Below, piece after piece: positions 63,566 through 64,000 of a stretch of DNA of 64,000 nt. Source of the DNA: Myxococcus landrumus. GTDB taxonomy: Bacteria; Myxococcota; Myxococcia; Myxococcales; Myxococcaceae. The notes under the pieces are model-generated. The model had not been told where the DNA came from, searched no databases, and saw only the letters and a program-made list of their open reading frames with translations. The stretch lies in the NCBI RefSeq assembly GCF_017301635.1, contig NZ_CP071091.1, forward strand, positions 6,646,001-6,710,000. Reading direction: 5' to 3'. Made by a program: the position numbers and the translations under genes. Each line of letters opens with the position of its first letter. The stretch's first letter is position 1.

Positions 63566-64000
63566 CTACACGCGGAACGCCGTGGACAGCGCCTGGAGGC
63601 GGCCCAGCGTGGCGTTGATTTGAGCCACGGCCTCCTCGGCCGTCAGGGTGGACGTCACGACGTCCGCCATCATCGAGGAGAGGTGCGTCATCACGTCCGT
63701 CATCTGCGCGATGCCCGCGTTCTGCTGAGTGACGGAGGCGACAATCTGCCGCGCCGCCTGACTGCTCTCCTGCACCACCGTGGTGATTCCCGACAGCGAG
63801 CTGGCCGAGGCCAACACCTGCTCGATGTTCTGCTCCATCTTCTCGCTGTCCTCCTCCGCGATGGAGGTCGTCTGGCGGATGGCCTGGTTGATTTCGAGCA
63901 GAATCTTCCCGATGCGCTGGGTGCTCTGGAGCGACTGGCCGCTGAGCGCGCGCATCTCCCGCGCCACCACCGCGAAGCCTCGGCCGCCCTCGCCCGCGCG
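63566..64000 (-). CDS. Methyl-accepting chemotaxis protein, C-terminal part
   Basis: The last 144 residues of a chemoreceptor-type signalling domain that runs off the right edge. The start of the visible part, RAGEGGRGFAVVAREMRALS, is the conserved hairpin tip of MCP domains, which binds CheA and CheW. The following heptads (QSSQAARQIVASVTQQNAGI) are the C-terminal helix of the coiled coil with possible methylation sites. It ends ALSTAFRV with no CheR-binding pentapeptide. The sensor part lies outside the window. Confidence 0.93.
   Translation of the reverse strand, partial: RAGEGGRGFAVVAREMRALSGQSLQSTQRIGKILLEINQAIRQTTSIAEEDSEKMEQNIEQVLASASSLSGITTVVQESSQAARQIVASVTQQNAGIAQMTDVMTHLSSMMADVVTSTLTAEEAVAQINATLGRLQALSTAFRV

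Overview
The window is chromosomal DNA of very high G+C content with tightly packed genes. It looks like a myxobacterium of the Myxococcaceae (Myxococcus, Corallococcus or Pyxidicoccus type). Reasons: many short lipoproteins, several large orphan sensor kinases, an enhancer-binding protein with sigma-54 promoters, a lipoprotein toxin resembling a Myxococcus paralogous family, an RTX metalloprotease, and a DUF5916 outer-membrane protein. I cannot name the species. I see no rRNA, tRNA, CRISPR array or insertion sequence.

Layout. 1-6103 (minus): one run of genes reading TetR regulator, FabH-like ketosynthase, acyl-CoA synthetase, lipoprotein, outer-membrane barrel, alpha/beta hydrolase; probably a lipid-handling locus. 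6322-10257 (plus): TraB/GumN lipoprotein, Lrp regulator plus aminotransferase, and an SDR reductase whose upstream region shares a motif with the TetR gene start. 10343-16547 (minus): TPR-like protein, lytic transglycosylase, SRPBCC protein, and a subtilase with a small propeptide-like companion. 17170-23652: Lgt-like membrane protein lacking key residues, FAD oxidoreductase with an ECF41-type sigma factor, hydrolase, DMT permease, rhodanese and Gre-type factor. 23756-31100: three large sensor kinases. 31102-39352: lipoproteins, an RTX/zincin protein, a VWA protein, a diiron hydroxylase and secreted proteins.

39684-46134: a BlaI/BlaR1-type pair behind a clear promoter covered by two palindromes, followed by a secreted protein built from the same 29-residue repeat as the BlaR1 sensor tail, then DUF5916. 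46151-52472: lipoproteins, DUF885 peptidase and AsmA protein. 53984-56469: lipoprotein toxin with two duplicated immunity-like proteins.

56497-61748 is the most coherent system: sulfide:quinone oxidoreductase, a sigma-54 activator, persulfide dioxygenase, rhodanese and TauE exporter. This is a sulfide to persulfide to sulfite pathway with two matching sigma-54 promoters, each preceded at a similar distance by clustered TGAAAC/GTTTCA half sites. The activator resembles FisR in context but has no sensory cysteines. The window ends with formate-tetrahydrofolate ligase and the C-terminus of a chemotaxis receptor.
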